DNA from: Diploptera punctata
Taxonomy: Eukaryota; Arthropoda; Insecta; Blattodea; Blaberidae
DNA length: 64,000 bases
Assembly: GCA_030220185.1 (NCBI GenBank)
Contig: JASPKZ010007537.1
Span: 359,001 to 423,000 of the forward strand
Direction of reading: 5' to 3'
Shown here piece by piece: positions 30,672 through 41,587 of the stretch; position 1 is the stretch's first letter; each line of letters begins with the position of its first letter. Under the pieces are notes generated by a model that saw only the letters and a program-made list of their open reading frames with translations, searched no databases and was not told the origin of the DNA. The position numbers and the translations under genes are program-made.

Positions 30672-31147
30672 TTAACAGAGTAACAGGAATTATAAATACT
30701 GTTTTCAAGCCAAACACAGTACAGCAACACACACGAACTAGAATTTATAAAACACTGGCCAGACCCATATTATGTTACGGTAGTGAGGCCTGGACAATTC
30801 GCAGTGTAAATGAACAAAGACTAACTGCGGCAGAAATGAAATTTAATAGACGTACTGCAGGCTACTCAAGAACAGACCATAAAAGGAATTCTGAGATTCT
30901 CAAAGAATTACAAACAGAATCAGTCATGGAATATGTACAAAAATACAGAAACAACTGGAAATCTCACGTAAGAAGAATGATCAGAACAAGAATACCACGT
31001 CAGATCTTAAATTACCAGCCACCTGGCAAGAGATCTTTGGGCAGACCCTTCAAACGTTGGATTGAGACCGTAACAGACCACTACGTCTATCACATGAAAG
31101 GAAGAAGAAGAAGAAGGAGGAGGAGAAGGAGAAGAAGAAGAGTTTAA
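30672..31147 (+). mobile_element. LINE G, C-terminal copy
   Basis: TRIYKTLARPILCYGSEAWT, AEMKFNRRTAGYSRTDHKRN, SHVRRMIRTRIPRQI, YQPPGKRSLGRPFKRWIETV. The C-terminal Arg run comes from the aag/agg-rich 3' tail (31097-31145) and is not a protein feature. Near twin of 61705-62395. Confidence 0.75.
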
Positions 31148-31202
31148 ATACACGAGCTAGAAATGAAATTATAAAATTATATTTAGTATCTCGTGGTTAT
31201 TG

Positions 31203-31500
31203 ATGCCTTGGCGCAGAGCTACGGGACTTGTACTGGTTCGAGTCCCCATGAGGATTTTTTCTCATGGAACTTAGGCGAGTATGGGACCGGTGCCATCCAG
31301 CATCGTGAGGCATTTGGGTAGCTAAAATAAATAGCGGCTCCAGATTGAAAAAATACAGCTATAACTACTGGGGGACCCGACATGCTGACCACATGTCACC
31401 CCTACACTGGCTGGATGATCATCTACCTCTTAACACATATGGATGTGAGGCCAGCAGCCTGCTCGTAGACCAAGAGCCTTCTAAGCCTGTCGTGAAATGG
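31203..31500 (+). mobile_element. SINE-C, 5'-truncated
   Basis: Starts at ccttggcgcagagctacggg, B box ctggttcgagtccccatg, body, and the cttctaagcctgtcg 3' subfamily end. Confidence 0.7.
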
Positions 31501-31581
31501 AGATTTTTTATTATTTTTTTATCTCGCGGTTGTTAGCATATCCATTTGGTTGCTTTCTAACTTGACTCTTTCCCTACTTTC

Positions 31582-32715
31582 CTGCAGGTTGATAGCTTAA
31601 CATTTGTTTGCGTATTCTGTGATCTTCCATTCGATGAACATGTTGCATCCATATTGACTTACAATCAGAAATGTAAGTCAAATGTCAGGAAAACTTTAAG
31701 GCCCAAACGGTCCCCTAAATCATCATCATCATCCTTATTATCATCATCATCCTTCACCGGTGTGGAAAACAACGGGAAGCTACCACATCTACAATTCCCT
31801 AGTAAAGCTGCAAGCATAGCATGAAAATGCTATGATTGTAGTGAAGGACCTGCTTTCGGGCAGAATTACTATGGATGGAAGTCTCTGTATAGAATCCTGT
31901 TTCAAAGTCCATACTTCGCTACAATATCATCATCATAGCACATTCACGAATTTAGGTCATTTGTTGACCTGTTTCGGCCTCAAGAGAAACACCATCCAAA
32001 AGTCTTCTGAGTGGACGTTCTGGTCTTCTTCTTCTTCTTCTTCTTCTTGTTCTTCTTCCTGCAGGTTGATAGCTTAACATTTGTTTGGATATCCTGTGAT
32101 CTTCCATTCGATGAACATGTTGCATCCATCTTGACTTATAATCAGAAATTTTGTTTTCTAAAGGTTCCATGTGTAATTCTTCTAAGATGTCCTCATTTTT
32201 TTTTTTGTGATCTAGTAGTGCATATCTGCAGTCCTCCGAATGTATCTCATTTCAGCAGATCTAAGTATCTGTATAGAACCCTGTTTCAATGCCCATACTT
32301 CGCTACCATATCATCATTATAGTACATTCACGAATTTAGGCCATTTGTGACGTGTTTGGACCTCAAAAGAAACACCATCCAAAAGTATTTTGAGTGGACG
32401 TCCTGGTCTTCTTCTTCTTCTTCCTGCAGGTTGATAGCTTAACATTTGTTTGGGTATCCTGTGATCTTCCATTCGATGAACATGTTGCATCCATCTTGAC
32501 TTATAATAAGAAATTTTGTTCTCTAAAGGTTCCATGTGTAATTCTTCTAAGATATATTCATTTTTTCTGATCTAGTAGTGTGTATCCTACAGTCCTCCGA
32601 ATGTATCTCATTTCAGCAGATCTAAGTCTCTGTATATCCTGTTTCAATGTCCATACTTCGCTAACATACAAAAGAGTTGGAAGAGCCAGTGTTTTATACA
32701 CTTTTGGTCTTGAAT
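31582..32715 (-). mobile_element. LINE B 3' ends in tandem, with SINE-A insert
   Basis: Three head-to-tail units of the LINE B C-terminus on the minus strand. Each contains ENKISDYKSRWMQHVHRMED and RIPKQMLSYQPAGRR, a variable (GAA)n, and the gaatgt..tatgatgatgat end joined to tatggtagcgaagtatgg of the next unit (unit about 395 bp: 31925-32320 and 32321-32715, with a partial unit before). The first unit is split by a SINE-A piece (31672-31878). Confidence 0.7.
31672..31878 (+). mobile_element. SINE-A, 5'-truncated
   Basis: Lacks the tRNA-like head. Starts gtcaaatgtcaggaaaac and runs through cggtcccctaaatc, (ATC)n, caccggtgtgg and the cagaattactatggatgg end. Confidence 0.75.
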
Positions 32716-33146
32716 GTTTTTTTGATTAAAGTAAACTCTATGTTTGTAACTACTCGTCTAAATAACTTAATAAATAGGCCTGTGCTCGATTTCTGAATTA
32801 CTTCCCCAAGTGAGATAATAAGAGTTTTATTACAAAATATTCCGCTTGACTTACTCTATCACTTATCTTGTAAATGGGCTTTGCGCACATTTGCTTGCTC
32901 TCTACAAAATAATTTGAATGTAAATTAGGGTTTGTCCTTTTAATTTACATTCAAAAGCTTTTCTTCTTTACTTATAAATTATTTGTCATAGTTTATTCAT
33001 GTTTTGAAAGTAGCGCCACTTTTGTGAATATTACAGTACATAGTGCTGCATTGTTATATTTGTCGGACATTCATAAAACCATAAAGTGATGAAATGTGAC
33101 ATGGCATGAAATAAAAATAAGTATTGCTAGACACTTTATATAATTA
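32716..33146. other. AT-rich spacer with a small hairpin
   Basis: tttgaatgtaaatta (32916 region) and its inverse aatttacattcaaa (32941 region) form a 15-bp stem around a 14-nt loop. Nothing else recognised. Confidence 0.4.
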
Positions 33147-33345
33147 TCTCCAACACATCTAGAATAAAACTAGAGTTATCTACAAAAAAAAAAAATTACC
33201 ATCAAAAGCGTGGGGTGCATTTTATGGTTTTTACGTTTTCTTCTTAGAGACTTTACTTTTACCAATATCTGTTTATTATCATTATTGATGGTATTTTTTT
33301 TTTTTGCAGATAACTCTAGTTTTATTCTAGATGTGTTGGAGATGT
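33147..33345. repeat. Inverted repeat, about 55-bp arms
   Basis: tctccaacacatctagaata...ttaccat at 33147-33204 is the inverse of atggtattt...ctagatgtgttggaga at 33289-33344, separated by about 85 bp. The poly(A)/poly(T) inside the arms differs slightly in length. Probably a small foldback element. No target site duplication found. Confidence 0.65.
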
Positions 33346-33838
33346 TTTTATTGACCACTTTAATTTTATCCCAAGCGTGTTGGAAATTAAAATTATTTTT
33401 CATTTTTTAGTTCGGGTTTCTAATAAAGCGTGTTGTTTTAGTTTTTTAAACTATTATTTATTTTTTATTTTTTAGTTTGGTTTTCTAATAAGCGTGTTCT
33501 TTTAGCTTTTTAAACTATTATTATTTTTATTTTTAGTTTAATTGTCATAAACCGGAATCCCATGAAAATTTAATTGCTTGCGATATTTTTAGTGTCTAGA
33601 CACGAATATAATTATATTTTTTAAAATTATTATTATCTAACATTATTATAATATTTTTGAATATTTGAATATAGATAAATAGTTACAGTTAATCGTATCG
33701 TTCTCATATTTTTTCGATAAATTACAATGTGGTAAGTTTACAAAATTGCCATTAATATTTTATAGAATAAGATAAAATATAAATATCTTTAAATTCGATA
33801 CTATTGTAGTATGAGCTAAAAGTAACACTTCTAAAAAA
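33346..33838. other. AT-rich spacer with short direct repeat
   Basis: gttcgggtttctaataaagcg and a diverged repeat lie near 33410 and 33472, about 65 bp apart. Otherwise nothing. Confidence 0.35.
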
Positions 33839-33839
33839 A

Positions 33840-33930
33840 TCCTCCGGGCCGGATTTGAACCAGCGACTTATGGATTACTGAAATTATATACCACTACAGT
33901 CCACCACTCTACCAACTGAGCTACCAGTGG
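33840..33930 (-). tRNA. tRNA-Tyr (GTA) with intron
   Basis: Minus strand: ccactggtagctcagttggt, agagtggtggactGTAg, an intron of about 18 nt (tggtatataatttcagta), then atccataagtcgctggttc, aaatccggcccggagg and A as discriminator. The anticodon stem is GTGGA/TCCAT with an intron one base 3' of the anticodon, as in eukaryotic tRNA-Tyr genes. The T arm ggttcaaatcc is standard. The acceptor stem pairs except for one A-A mismatch. TTTTTTT follows at once, a Pol III terminator. Only one copy is in the window and it has no SINE flanks, so it is likely a gene or a recent pseudogene. It decodes UAC/UAU. Confidence 0.75.
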
Positions 33931-33931
33931 A

Positions 33932-34127
33932 TATAATATTAATTTCTTACAACGATGGACTAAAAGGTCGATAAGTCCGCAACATATTATATATTATATA
34001 TGAAATTATTGTATTGTCATTGGTCCTTTACAGTATACAAAGTTTCAAGTCGATCCAATGTTTTTAAGTGGGTGAAAATCGTGTTGAAAGATTTCATTAC
34101 ATAGACAGATACAGGTCAAGATAATAT
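33932..34127. other. 5' flank of tRNA-Tyr
   Basis: 34030-34090 (caaagtttcaagtcgatcca) resembles words common in insect interspersed repeats. No clear promoter element is seen beyond the internal boxes. Confidence 0.3.
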
Positions 34128-34290
34128 AAAGCGTGTAAAAAAGCCAATGTAGATATTTGCCTTCTCGCCGAAACGAAAAATAAAATGAAAGGTACTATGA
34201 ATTAAAAGATTATATATTACTTTACAGTGGATTTGCTCAAAACAAAAGGGCATGTGCAGGAACAGCAATTTTAATAAATTGAAAAATAAT
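34128..34290 (+). mobile_element. RTE-like LINE endonuclease scrap
   Basis: KKANVDICLLAETKNKMKGT and, in another frame, YYFTVDLLKTKGHVQEQQF align with KSINILAASETKKKLKGS and FYSGVSQKERAKAGVAIF of LINE A. It carries the catalytic Glu (AETK) region. Internal LINE fragments of this part are rare in the window. Confidence 0.5.
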
Positions 34291-34760
34291 AATTTAAATA
34301 AAAGTAAACAATTGTGAGGATACTAGGCATGGAGCACGGTTGGACAGCAGGGGTTGGTTCGTGATTGAATTTTCCTCTCCACGTCTCACTACATCCAACT
34401 TGATTATCGATTGACAATAGCCGTCTCGTCAGACAACCTGCCTTAACCATTCGTAACATTGTCCATACCACATGACTGCATCAAGCGATGCTTTCATCAT
34501 ACCCTGATATCATCATTCACCTTAAACCATATAAAGCTATATTTAACCTGTAAAATTGCTATATACTAAGCAAGTACGTATTTATTGTTTTATATTGTTC
34601 CCTCGCAGCGGAGAGTAAAACCACTGCCCTTTATGTATACTACGTACAATGTATATACAAAAATATATCCAAAAGGTAGTGTTAATATACATTATACGAA
34701 ACAAATCACAGCATTTTAAATGAACTGAACTTTATTTGAAACAATATAAAACAATAAATA
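34291..34760. other. Spacer, nothing recognised
   Basis: No coding or repeat similarity seen. Confidence 0.35.
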
Positions 34761-34763
34761 CGT

Positions 34764-35046
34764 AAGTAAAGTAAGTAAAGTAATCCCACAACAGGCCTCG
34801 GGGTAGTAGGAGGTTAAGGCTCCCACTTTTTCTAGACAATCGGCACTTGATGTCAGCCGGGTTGACGGCCGCCTTTACCCCAGAACAAGCGTCTGGTACT
34901 CATTTCCGTTAGAGGCTGAGTCGACCCCAGGGCCATAGTGCCGCCAGAAGGTTTTGGTCAGTTTAAAAATCCTGACCCCACCGGTACTTTAACCCTCGAC
35001 CTTCCGACTTGTAGCGCAGTGCCTTAACCACTACGCTACGGCACGT
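34764..35046 (-). mobile_element. SINE-B
   Basis: Full length apart from small deletions in the ggcctc and gggttg...gacggccg regions. A box and B box (ggttaaagtaccggtgg context) on the minus strand. Confidence 0.75.
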
Positions 35047-35487
35047 ACTTACTGCCATTTTATTACTAATTGGTGTCACAGCTTGCTGTAGCCGCGAGGA
35101 GGTTTACGGCCAAGTGTGCAATGGCAACCAAAACTTTTCAAGCTCTATACATCGATTTTTGCGAACTGAATTATAATTTATTTTAATAACAAGTAAATCA
35201 AATTATTTCGAATTAATTAATTAATTATATTTTAATTAAACATACTGGGGCCGAATTTTAATAGGCACTCCGCAAAAATGTATTCAGTCATTCACAATTT
35301 TATGAAACAATTGATTTTGTTCATACACTCGATGAACGTAGTAATCTTGCAGCCAGATCTTTGACTATAATATCCAAAGCCATAAAAAATTTAAAAACAA
35401 ATTTTCCCCGGTTTATCTCTTGCAAATGACCCATATTCCCGTTTTTGTTTGCATACTTTTTTTTTCACTTACTATACAAAATATGTT
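35047..35487. other. Spacer, nothing recognised
   Basis: AT-rich. No feature. Confidence 0.4.
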
Positions 35488-35880
35488 GTCAGCCGCAGTG
35501 CACTAGTTGTTATGCTCCTTGCCTCTGGTCCCGAGGGTCGCGGGATCGAACCCGGCCGGGGGCGTTGGATATTTTAGAACGGAAAAATCCAAGGAGCAAG
35601 TTCTCCGGGAGGGACTTTAAGCCATGGATCCAGAGTCTGAAGATTTTCAGGCTCATAAAATATCCTTAAGCCTGAATATAGAGATATCTAAGCAAAATTT
35701 ACTGACTTCAACATCCTAGTAATATCTTGGTTGCCTGCTAGATGTCTCATTGGGTCGGTGTGTTGACCGCATGCCATTCCTTTGACATCCATGGGCAAAT
35801 AAGGCAATTAAATTAACTTGGTCTAGAAACTCCTCACTAGGGAGAGGCTATGACTCAACATTGGGTCATGCTATTATAAA
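35488..35880 (+). mobile_element. SINE-E, near full length
   Basis: gtcagccgcagtgcactagttg, A-box-like gttatgctccttgc, B box gggatcgaacccggccgg, then aaaaatccaaggagcaagt, ctccgggagggactttaag, gattttcaggctcat, tagatgtctcattgggtcgg, and the 3' part ggtctagaaactcctcac. This copy gives the uninterrupted order used to see the insertions in the copy at 39871. Confidence 0.7.
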
Positions 35881-35947
35881 AACATACAAAGTCTGTTGGA
35901 TTATCTGTTTTAAATGCTAACTTAGGACGAACTGATGTCTTATGCTT

Positions 35948-37020
35948 GACTATTTAACTCATGCCCCAAATGGGAGTCAATGACCAATCACATTTCAATG
36001 TATCTTGATTTACAACCAATCACAGTGTGTTTCACCCGATATTTATTAATTGTTTATCTTATTAAATAAAGATCTTCCTTTTTAATGTTCTGAACAGGTC
36101 ATAGCATTATTGTGCAGTGACTGCCTCTCGAAGAAATACGGCTACCAGATTGTATATATAGTGCCCGAATGTAATAAGGTAACGCTTGCGGGATATAATA
36201 GAAAAACATTCGTAGTAATAGATTCCGATTGAGGGTCTTTCCACTTTTCAGCGGTTGCCCTTTTACCAGTCGGCTGCTGGCCCTTCGCATCCACATGTGT
36301 CAATCACAGAGGTAGATGATCAACAGCCAGTGTAGGGGTGACATGTGGTTAGCATGTCGAGTCCCCCAGCCGTTATAGCTGGTTCCTCAACCTGGAGCCG
36401 CTATTTATTGTAGCTACCCAATTGCCTCACGATGCTGGGTGGGCACCGGTCCCATACTGGCCGAAATACCATGAGAAAATGTCTTCCCCCTTGGAGACTC
36501 GAACCAGCGCAAGACCCTTAGCTCTGCCCCAAGGCAGTAATAGATTATACCGCAATAAAAAGAAACTACTGTTTTCACTTTCTTAAACGTATTATTTTCC
36601 AGGAATTTACGTTCCAGAAAAATATAATTTACATCATAGGACATCAGAAATTAATTAATAGCCTATAATGTTGGTTATAAACAGTTTGATGTGTTTCATT
36701 TTTTCTCCATTAGGATGCATTCTTACAATTTTGCGATCCTTTGGCAATAAATAACACGATCTGATTGCAGTGATGAACAAATAAAGCATAACAAACGTAT
36801 CTCATTTGTTTTCAAACATTGCCGTTTACATGAAATATATACATATTTTAAACTAACTAAAATTAAATAATGATCTGTGAGTAAACAGCTTAATTTTATT
36901 CGTTATTAGTCCTAACAAATGCCACTCTTGATTTCCAAATTCTCTAGATAAATTCACTCCTCACTTCGTGAGTCGTAAATTTATCGATAATTTGAAAATC
37001 ACTCCTGGCATTACTTTTGA
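35948..37020 (+). mobile_element. Transposon R, split by SINE-C
   Basis: Complete ends (gactatttaactcatgcc, cctggcattactttt) and the terminal hairpin at 36915-37015. A SINE-C at 36225-36535 is inserted with an 11-bp duplication. Confidence 0.75.
36225..36535 (-). mobile_element. SINE-C with 11-bp TSD
   Basis: agtaatagatt is duplicated at 36214-36224 and 36536-36546. The copy is 5'-truncated at ccttggggcagagc and has the gaccctcaatcgg 3' end. Inserted in transposon R. Confidence 0.85.
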
Positions 37021-37021
37021 T

Positions 37022-37325
37022 AAACGTTTAGCTGATCATCATTTGCAATGTACTTAATGTGGTTTAACTCCATGTCGTAATTTTCTTTATTTAATGGTAG
37101 TTTTAACATCCTATTAACTAAGCTGTTGAAAGTATTGATTTTTTTTGTTGGTAAGGATGTCTGGAGTTATTTATGATAAGTGCATTGCTTGTGGGCTTTC
37201 CGTAAATGCTTATTTCTAATTTGTTTATATCTCTTTTTTTTGTGATTCTTAAATCAAGATAGTTGATATTATTATTTATTTCTATTTCTTTAGTTAAATT
37301 TATGTTTTCGTGCATATTATTTAAT
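37022..37325 (-). mobile_element. PLE remnant, RT C-terminal part
   Basis: The minus strand reads NINYLDLRITKKRDIN, LEISIYGKPTSNALIINNSR, HPYQQKKSIL and, after a shift, LVNRMLKLPLNKENYDMEL. The INFLDLxI ... IYRKPTxT...HPxxxKxA order, with NRM following, is characteristic of the region after the YADD box of Penelope-like reverse transcriptases. One frameshift and truncation at both ends. Confidence 0.65.
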
Positions 37326-37339
37326 TCATGCGATTTTTT

Positions 37340-37445
37340 TTATTTTTTTTATTTTTTAGTTTTCATATATGCCGGACATTGGCATCTTTTAAAAGAAATC
37401 TAAATTTATATTTGCTCTAAACTCGACTTCATTATTATCCAGTGT

Positions 37446-37484
<39 letters not shown>

Positions 37485-37513
37485 TGGTGTTTCCCGTATA
37501 ATGTAGGCTATCA

Positions 37514-37582
<69 letters not shown>

Positions 37583-38070
37583 CGTATCATTATACCAGGG
37601 GGCACGCCGTAGCGTAATGGTTAAGGCACTGCGCTACAAGCCGGAAGGTCGAGGGTTCAAGTCCCGGTGGGGTCAGGATTTTTAAACTGACCCAAACCTT
37701 CTGGCGGCACTATGGTCCTGGGGTCGACTCAGCCTCTAACGGAAATGAGTACCAGATGCTTGTTCTGGGGTAAAGGCGGCCGTCACGCAGGGCTGACAAC
37801 CCGGCTGACATCAAGCGCCGATTGTCTAGAAATAGTGGGAGCCTTAACCTCCCACTACCCCAAAGGCCTCCTGAGGCCTGTAGTGGGAATACTTTACTTT
37901 TATCCTATAAAATGTTGTTTGTACATGACATTTACGTTGCTACATTTATTGTATCTTTAACTGTTTATAATTAGTATAGTGTATATCTATATTTGTCAAA
38001 TATTTATTTGTATTTGTGCTGGTTGAGTGGAAGAGAGGGCCTTATGACCTTAACTCTGCCAGAATAAATA

Positions 38071-38122
<52 letters not shown>
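37340..38122 (+). mobile_element. LINE J 3' end, split by SINE-B
   Basis: Starts with DIGIFKRNLNLYLL (compare TFKSRLYSYLL of LINE J), then (AT)n and (ATT)n, a SINE-B (37597-37897), then the 3' UTR ending gccttaactctgccag and an (ATT)n tail at 38083-38122. Confidence 0.6.
37597..37897 (+). mobile_element. SINE-B
   Basis: ggggcacgccgtagcgtaat, both promoter boxes, full body, gtgggaatactttact end. It lies between an (ATT)n tract and the LINE J 3' UTR. Confidence 0.8.
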
Positions 38123-38123
<1 letters not shown>

Positions 38124-38149
38124 GGCCCATTACTAATTCTAAGCTTATT

Positions 38150-38775
38150 ATAAACTGTTTGTTTTCTTAGGGCTTAAAGGACCTTCGGGACTTGGAATTT
38201 TGATAGCATGAGGTTGTAGCCGAGTGTTAGTATGTGGATGTATTAGTTATAAAGGCATACGTGTTTTCAAACATAAATAAATGGATTTTTAATTTAACTA
38301 TTTTATTTCTGTAACTATAATGATTACAGTAACCCTAAGTATTCTAGCCCTAAATAACTAATCTAAGCTTATATTAAGAAAACCTACATTCGAACTTCCT
38401 TAAAGTTTGAGAGAGGGAGATAGGGGTTTATCAATCTACCCTAATTTACATTTTAATAAGTATCTAATAATTCCTACACTTTGAAAAAACAGTATTAAAA
38501 TATTTAAGATACTCGTACTTGACTACATTTCTAACTGTTCCTAGCGAATTTATTAATAAAAATGGTGTCCAGACATACCCATCAGAACACTTGCTTCCAC
38601 AGACAGACAGAGTCCCATGTTTTCAAGGTTTACATACTAAACTTCTGACCTACAGTTACCCTAACTTAACTGTACTAACATTCCATTAGTCTAAATGCAG
38701 AGATTTTACAGTTAGCCTTGAAAACTTCGTTCTGCCATAATCAAAACTCTGTCCTGAAATATAATATGTCTAAGT
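38150..38775 (-). repeat. Dispersed repeat N, copy 2
   Basis: Reverse of 19235-19850; see that entry. No open frame. Confidence 0.55.
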
Positions 38776-38893
38776 GCTTTATTTCAACAACTGTTTTTAT
38801 TTGGAATAATTAAAATATTCTATGAAATAATTAAATATCTATGTAAAATATTATATGTATTCGTAACAAGGCTATATTATTATTATTATAAAA

Positions 38894-39109
38894 AAATTGT
38901 TGAATGCAGGCTTTCACGACTAGTAGTCGAGGTATTTGAAGATTCCGGGCTATAAAGCCTTGGTTCATATCTGGTCTTTCTCCCCGATACATTTCTCCCT
39001 CAGCTACGGAGGGCATCTTCAGTGGCGAATTCTTCTAGATGGTGATTCTTGGTCGGAAGCTCGTCTGTGTTATGGACTAGGGTATTACAGTCCGGAATCT
39101 TCACATACC
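38894..39109 (-). mobile_element. HHR foldback element, old copy
   Basis: Minus orientation (the ttgaatgcaggctttcacg tail is at the left). attataaaa flanks both sides (about 38885 and 39110). The arms are diverged. The minus-strand core at about 38988-39022 keeps CUGAAGA, stem II GCCCUC/GAGGGA and GAAA, but helix III reads AUGUAUC in place of ACGUC, so it is predicted inactive. Confidence 0.6.
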
Positions 39110-39119
39110 ATTATAAAAC

Positions 39120-39865
39120 TATGTTTTTATTAGTTTTAACACTTAGGTTAAACAACATCATGTAAATATTACAAGATTAGGTAATATATTTAAGGCTTAA
39201 GACTTAGTTTAAGGATTAATATGTAAACATAACTGTATATAAGTAGTATTAAGGACAAACACCCGAAACTTGTATCCAGAAAATGAACAAAATAAAAACA
39301 GCAGAGAGTAATTAGGGACAAGAGCAGACCTGGGGATACGGGCATTAAGCCCGAGGAAACCCAGGGGGATGGTGGTGAGGCTCTTAATAAAAAAATGTTT
39401 TATGAATACTCTATATAAAATCCGATTGAAAAGAGCCATTGAATGTTTTCTCTTAAGGATAGAAACATGTTTTATAGCGTTTTATAGACTACAGAATCAG
39501 AGAGAATGGCCGTTACTGTAAATTGTCACCTAGGTCCTCATATGGAAGCACTGATGCATCACAGAGGTTAAGGGGCAATACATGTAGTCCATTGTGATTC
39601 AATGTCCCTTTACATCCAACATCCCGGGGGTAGGGTAGACGGCGGTGCTTACAAAGGAACTGTGAAGTCATTGGAAAACAGTATTAACGACGAAGGTGTT
39701 AAGGGCAGTAGGTGGAAAGACTTTCCGGCACTGAGAATTAAAAAAAAAAGGTATTTTAAGCTCAGAAAACGACAGAAGAGTATTTTTAGATGTCTGAAAC
39801 AATATTATCACACTGCCTACTAAGTTTACAAAAAATCTTCATGAAAATAGTCTCAGCTATGTACT
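39120..39865. other. Spacer, nothing recognised
   Basis: A 73-codon frame at 39602-39823 resembles no family I know. No repeat match seen. Confidence 0.35.
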
Positions 39866-40078
39866 ATATCGTCGGCCGCGGTGGTATAATGGTTATGTTT
39901 GTTGCCTGTAGTCTCGAGGGACGCAAGATCAAATCCGGCAGAGGTCCATTGATTTTTTTATGACCGAAAAATGCAAGGAAAAAGTCCTCCGAACGAAATT
40001 TTAAGCTGTGGGTCCCGATCCTGAAAATTTTCAAGCTAGTAAAAGAACCTTAAGCCTGAAAATTAGGCATTTAAGCAA

Positions 40079-40465
40079 TTTTTTTTTCAAATGCTCCAGG
40101 TTTGTCTTTCGACATTCCCGGTTTCTCTCCTGGCATGGCGTACTTGTAACCCACTTCTGAGGTTGGGGCGCCTGGAAGGCAGTGTTACGTTGCCCCGATG
40201 ATATGATGGGTCATGATGATGATAATGGTGCGCCAGGAGAGTCCCTAATCCTAAGCTTAACCTAAGATGAATATGAATGATGATGATTGCGATGGCCATA
40301 TGATTTCGGGGACAGTTTGGGCCTTAAAGTTTTCCTGACATTTGTCTTACAGGTGAGGAAAACCCCCAATAAAAACCTCACCCAGAAAAACTGTCCCGAC
40401 CGGGGATCGAACCCGGGCCCGCTGCGTGAGAAGGCAGCACGCTACCCAGAGACCACAGCGGTGGA
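40079..40465 (-). mobile_element. SINE-A, long variant, with TSD and A-tail
   Basis: catttaagcaa is duplicated at 40068-40078 and 40466-40476. Minus strand: tRNA-like head (gtggtctctgggtagcgtgc, cgggttcgatccccgg), gacaaatgtcagg, then a different 3' part (gtgcgc...accattatc, ttggcgc-like, gacaaacctggagcatttg) ending in a poly(A) run. The 47028-47361 copy has the same 3' part, so this is a second subfamily with its own 3' end. Confidence 0.8.
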
Positions 40466-40604
40466 CATTTAAGCAACATTTATCGACCCTAAAACATCCA
40501 AGTAATAACAAGAAATATCTTCGTTGCCCTACTAGATGTCTCATTGATTCGGTATGCCGACCACATGCCATTAATGACATCTGTAGGGAAATAAGCATAA
40601 CTTA

Positions 40605-40839
40605 AAAGATTCCGGACAATGTGGCCGTGGTCTTCCAGACGTTTCTCCCACAAGTGCATAGGGCATATTCAGTGGCGAGTGGTGTGAATGTCGGGTCTAC
40701 GACAAGGTAACATCACCTAGAAGCTCTAGCCTCTGAAGATGCCCTCCGCAGTTGAGGGAGAAACGTCTGGAAGAAACACCAGTTATAGACCACGTCCACA
40801 TTGGCCGGAATCTTTGAACATTATGATTACCGGCCGGGA
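40605..40839 (+). mobile_element. HHR foldback element, copy in SINE-E
   Basis: aagcataactta (40593-40604) and aagcataattta (40840-40851) flank it. The arms are imperfect inverses (about 40608-40700 and 40720-40815), followed by the ttatgattaccggccggg tail. The sense core at 40733-40767 is nearly complete. The opposite arm carries CUGAAUA in place of CUGANGA. Confidence 0.7.
40733..40767 (+). ncRNA. Hammerhead ribozyme-like core
   Basis: CUGAAGA (40733-40739), extra U, stem II GCCCUC/GAGGGA (five pairs plus a G-A at the base), GAAA (40760-40763), CGUC. Helix III ACGU is again self-complementary. Stem I begins with a U-U mismatch (U40732/U40768) followed by two G-C pairs, so activity is doubtful. 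Confidence 0.45.
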
Positions 40840-41044
40840 AAGCATAATTTAGTTTGGTCTAGAAACCCCTAACAAAGGAGAGGTTAAGGATAGTCTCAAA
40901 GGGCCGTGAAACAAAGGAAAGAAAGATATAATATGTCAATAGTAGGACTAAATGGGAAAGGAACAAACTTCAAACCGCGGCCTACGGCGTATTAAATATT
41001 CTAGGAACAATTATACGTAAACAATCAGTCAAGTATTTAGCATG

Positions 41045-41245
41045 GTCCGTCGCCGTGGCGTAGTCGGTAGAGTCCCTACCTTCCACTCCGGCGATCCAGG
41101 TTCGATTCCCGGCGGGATAGGGGATTTTAAATCTCCACCTTGGGTCTGGGTGTGTGTCCTGTCTTGTGTTTGTATGTGTGAATACGATTGAAAGGTTAAC
41201 AAAGGTAAAACAAAAAGGAAAAACAATGTAAACGAAAGAAAACGA
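41045..41245 (+). mobile_element. SINE-D, second copy
   Basis: ggtccgtcgccgtggcgtag, B box gttcgattcccggcgg, same body as at 6668, A-rich 3' end (aaacaaaaaggaaaaac). Confidence 0.75.
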
Positions 41246-41587
41246 CAAAAAAAGAAATTAAAACAACATAAAAAATAATATTTTTCTTTCTCATTTATAC
41301 TATTTACGACGTTTTAATTAACTCTTATGATCGGGGAGTTATTGCTTGTTTCCTAGAAGGGCATAAAACTGTTATGGGCTTTAAACTGCTTGCGACATTA
41401 AAGATTGAAGGTGTGCTGTTTTCTCAACCGATGTGAATTTTCTTCCAATTCATGTTGAAAACGGATCACAACTCTTTCTACTTTTGTCCAAGCATGAAAG
41501 TGAGAGTACTTACTCAACCAAGACAATGAACAAGATAGAGAAAAAAAAAACACACACACACACAGTAATATTGTAATTATACAATAT
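41246..41587. other. Spacer with (CA)n
   Basis: A short (CA)n lies at 41551-41564. Otherwise unassigned. Confidence 0.35.

Larger units (their letters stand above)
39871..40890 (+). mobile_element. SINE-E carrying two nested insertions
   Basis: SINE-E pieces at 39871-40078, 40466-40604 and 40840-40890 join in the order of the copy at 35488. The first gap is a SINE-A variant with an 11-bp duplication. The second is an HHR foldback with a 12-bp duplication (one mismatch). Confidence 0.75.

Noticed and set aside
30836..31147. Arg-rich C-terminus of a frame
   Set aside because: Produced by the aag/agg-rich tail of LINE G, not a real basic domain.
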